Shown: positions 12,111-12,165 of the stretch, piece after piece
How the letters are laid out: each line of letters opens with the position of its first letter
How positions within the stretch are numbered: position 1 is the stretch's first letter
Source: an uncultured Bacilli bacterium
Lineage (GTDB): Bacteria > Bacillota_I > Bacilli_A > RF39 > UBA660
NCBI GenBank assembly: GCA_944351315.1
Contig: CALVPL010000144.1
Location: forward strand, 1 to 12,165
DNA: 12,165 bases
Reading direction: 5' to 3'
Translations under genes and position numbers: made by a program
Notes under the pieces: generated by a model
What the model saw: the letters and a program-made list of their open reading frames with translations, nothing else
What the model was told of the DNA's origin: nothing
Database searches by the model: none

Positions 12111-12165
12111 AAAATATTTTTAATAAATATATAGCTGTTCGCTTGTTTTTTAATACATTCAATAG
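12107..12165 (-). CDS. possible C-terminus of a gene running in from the right edge
   Basis: On the minus strand the last 18 codons of a frame open to the edge read CIKKQANSYIFIKNIL and stop at TAA (12109-12107), overlapping the palindrome. A second minus frame is also open from the edge for 27 codons, so the choice is uncertain. Too little is present to name a product. Confidence 0.2.
   Translation of the reverse strand, partial: IECIKKQANSYIFIKNIL

Overview
This is a low-GC, strongly A+T-rich bacterial chromosome segment of Firmicutes/Bacilli type. An uncultured gut Bacilli or Erysipelotrichia/RF39-like lineage would fit, but the sequence alone does not fix the taxon. Support comes from a cysteine-free S4 protein with a long structured leader, PrsA and RecX of Gram-positive type, tiny YjcZ-like membrane peptides, strong AGGAGG-type ribosome binding sites, UAA as the dominant stop, and near-consensus TTGACA/TATAAT or extended -10 promoters.

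Layout. Bases 1-165 hold what may be the degraded end of a gene. A perfect promoter and a folded leader then lead into rpsD (330-932). Next is a membrane-anchored, cysteine-paired surface protein (991-2097). It converges on a HerA-type hexameric ATPase (2127-3878, minus) through a shared bidirectional terminator. Upstream of the ATPase lie two very small minus-strand genes (3974-4093 and 4116-4205) for YjcZ-like single-helix peptides. A divergent promoter drives a PrsA-type foldase lipoprotein (4337-5350), which converges on recX (5377-6132, minus) through a second bidirectional terminator. Then come a translationally coupled redox pair, a CrtI/retinol-saturase-like flavoprotein (7327-8844) and an FAD/NAD/[2Fe-2S] reductase (6189-7340), and a separate ferritin-like/CotJC-like protein (8919-9407), all minus.

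From about 9530 rightwards the character becomes accessory. There is a two-gene minus-strand unit (a DUF6429-like 88-residue protein and a 464-residue protein of unknown function with a Rho_N/SAP-like segment), a 41-codon gene remnant, a broken IS30-family left end (about 11591-11829), and a probable orphan structured RNA on the minus strand (about 12028-11890) with its own promoter and terminator. The last bases may hold the end of another minus-strand gene.

How the genes work together. The reductase probably passes NAD(P)H electrons through FAD and a 2Fe-2S cluster to the flavoprotein encoded just before it. The other core genes look like independent housekeeping units, each with its own promoter and terminator. 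In several junctions the terminator of one gene directly overlaps the promoter of the next. The most interesting items are the redox pair, the unidentified RNA, the start-codon-hiding hairpin in the IS30 remnant, and the two overlooked mini-genes.
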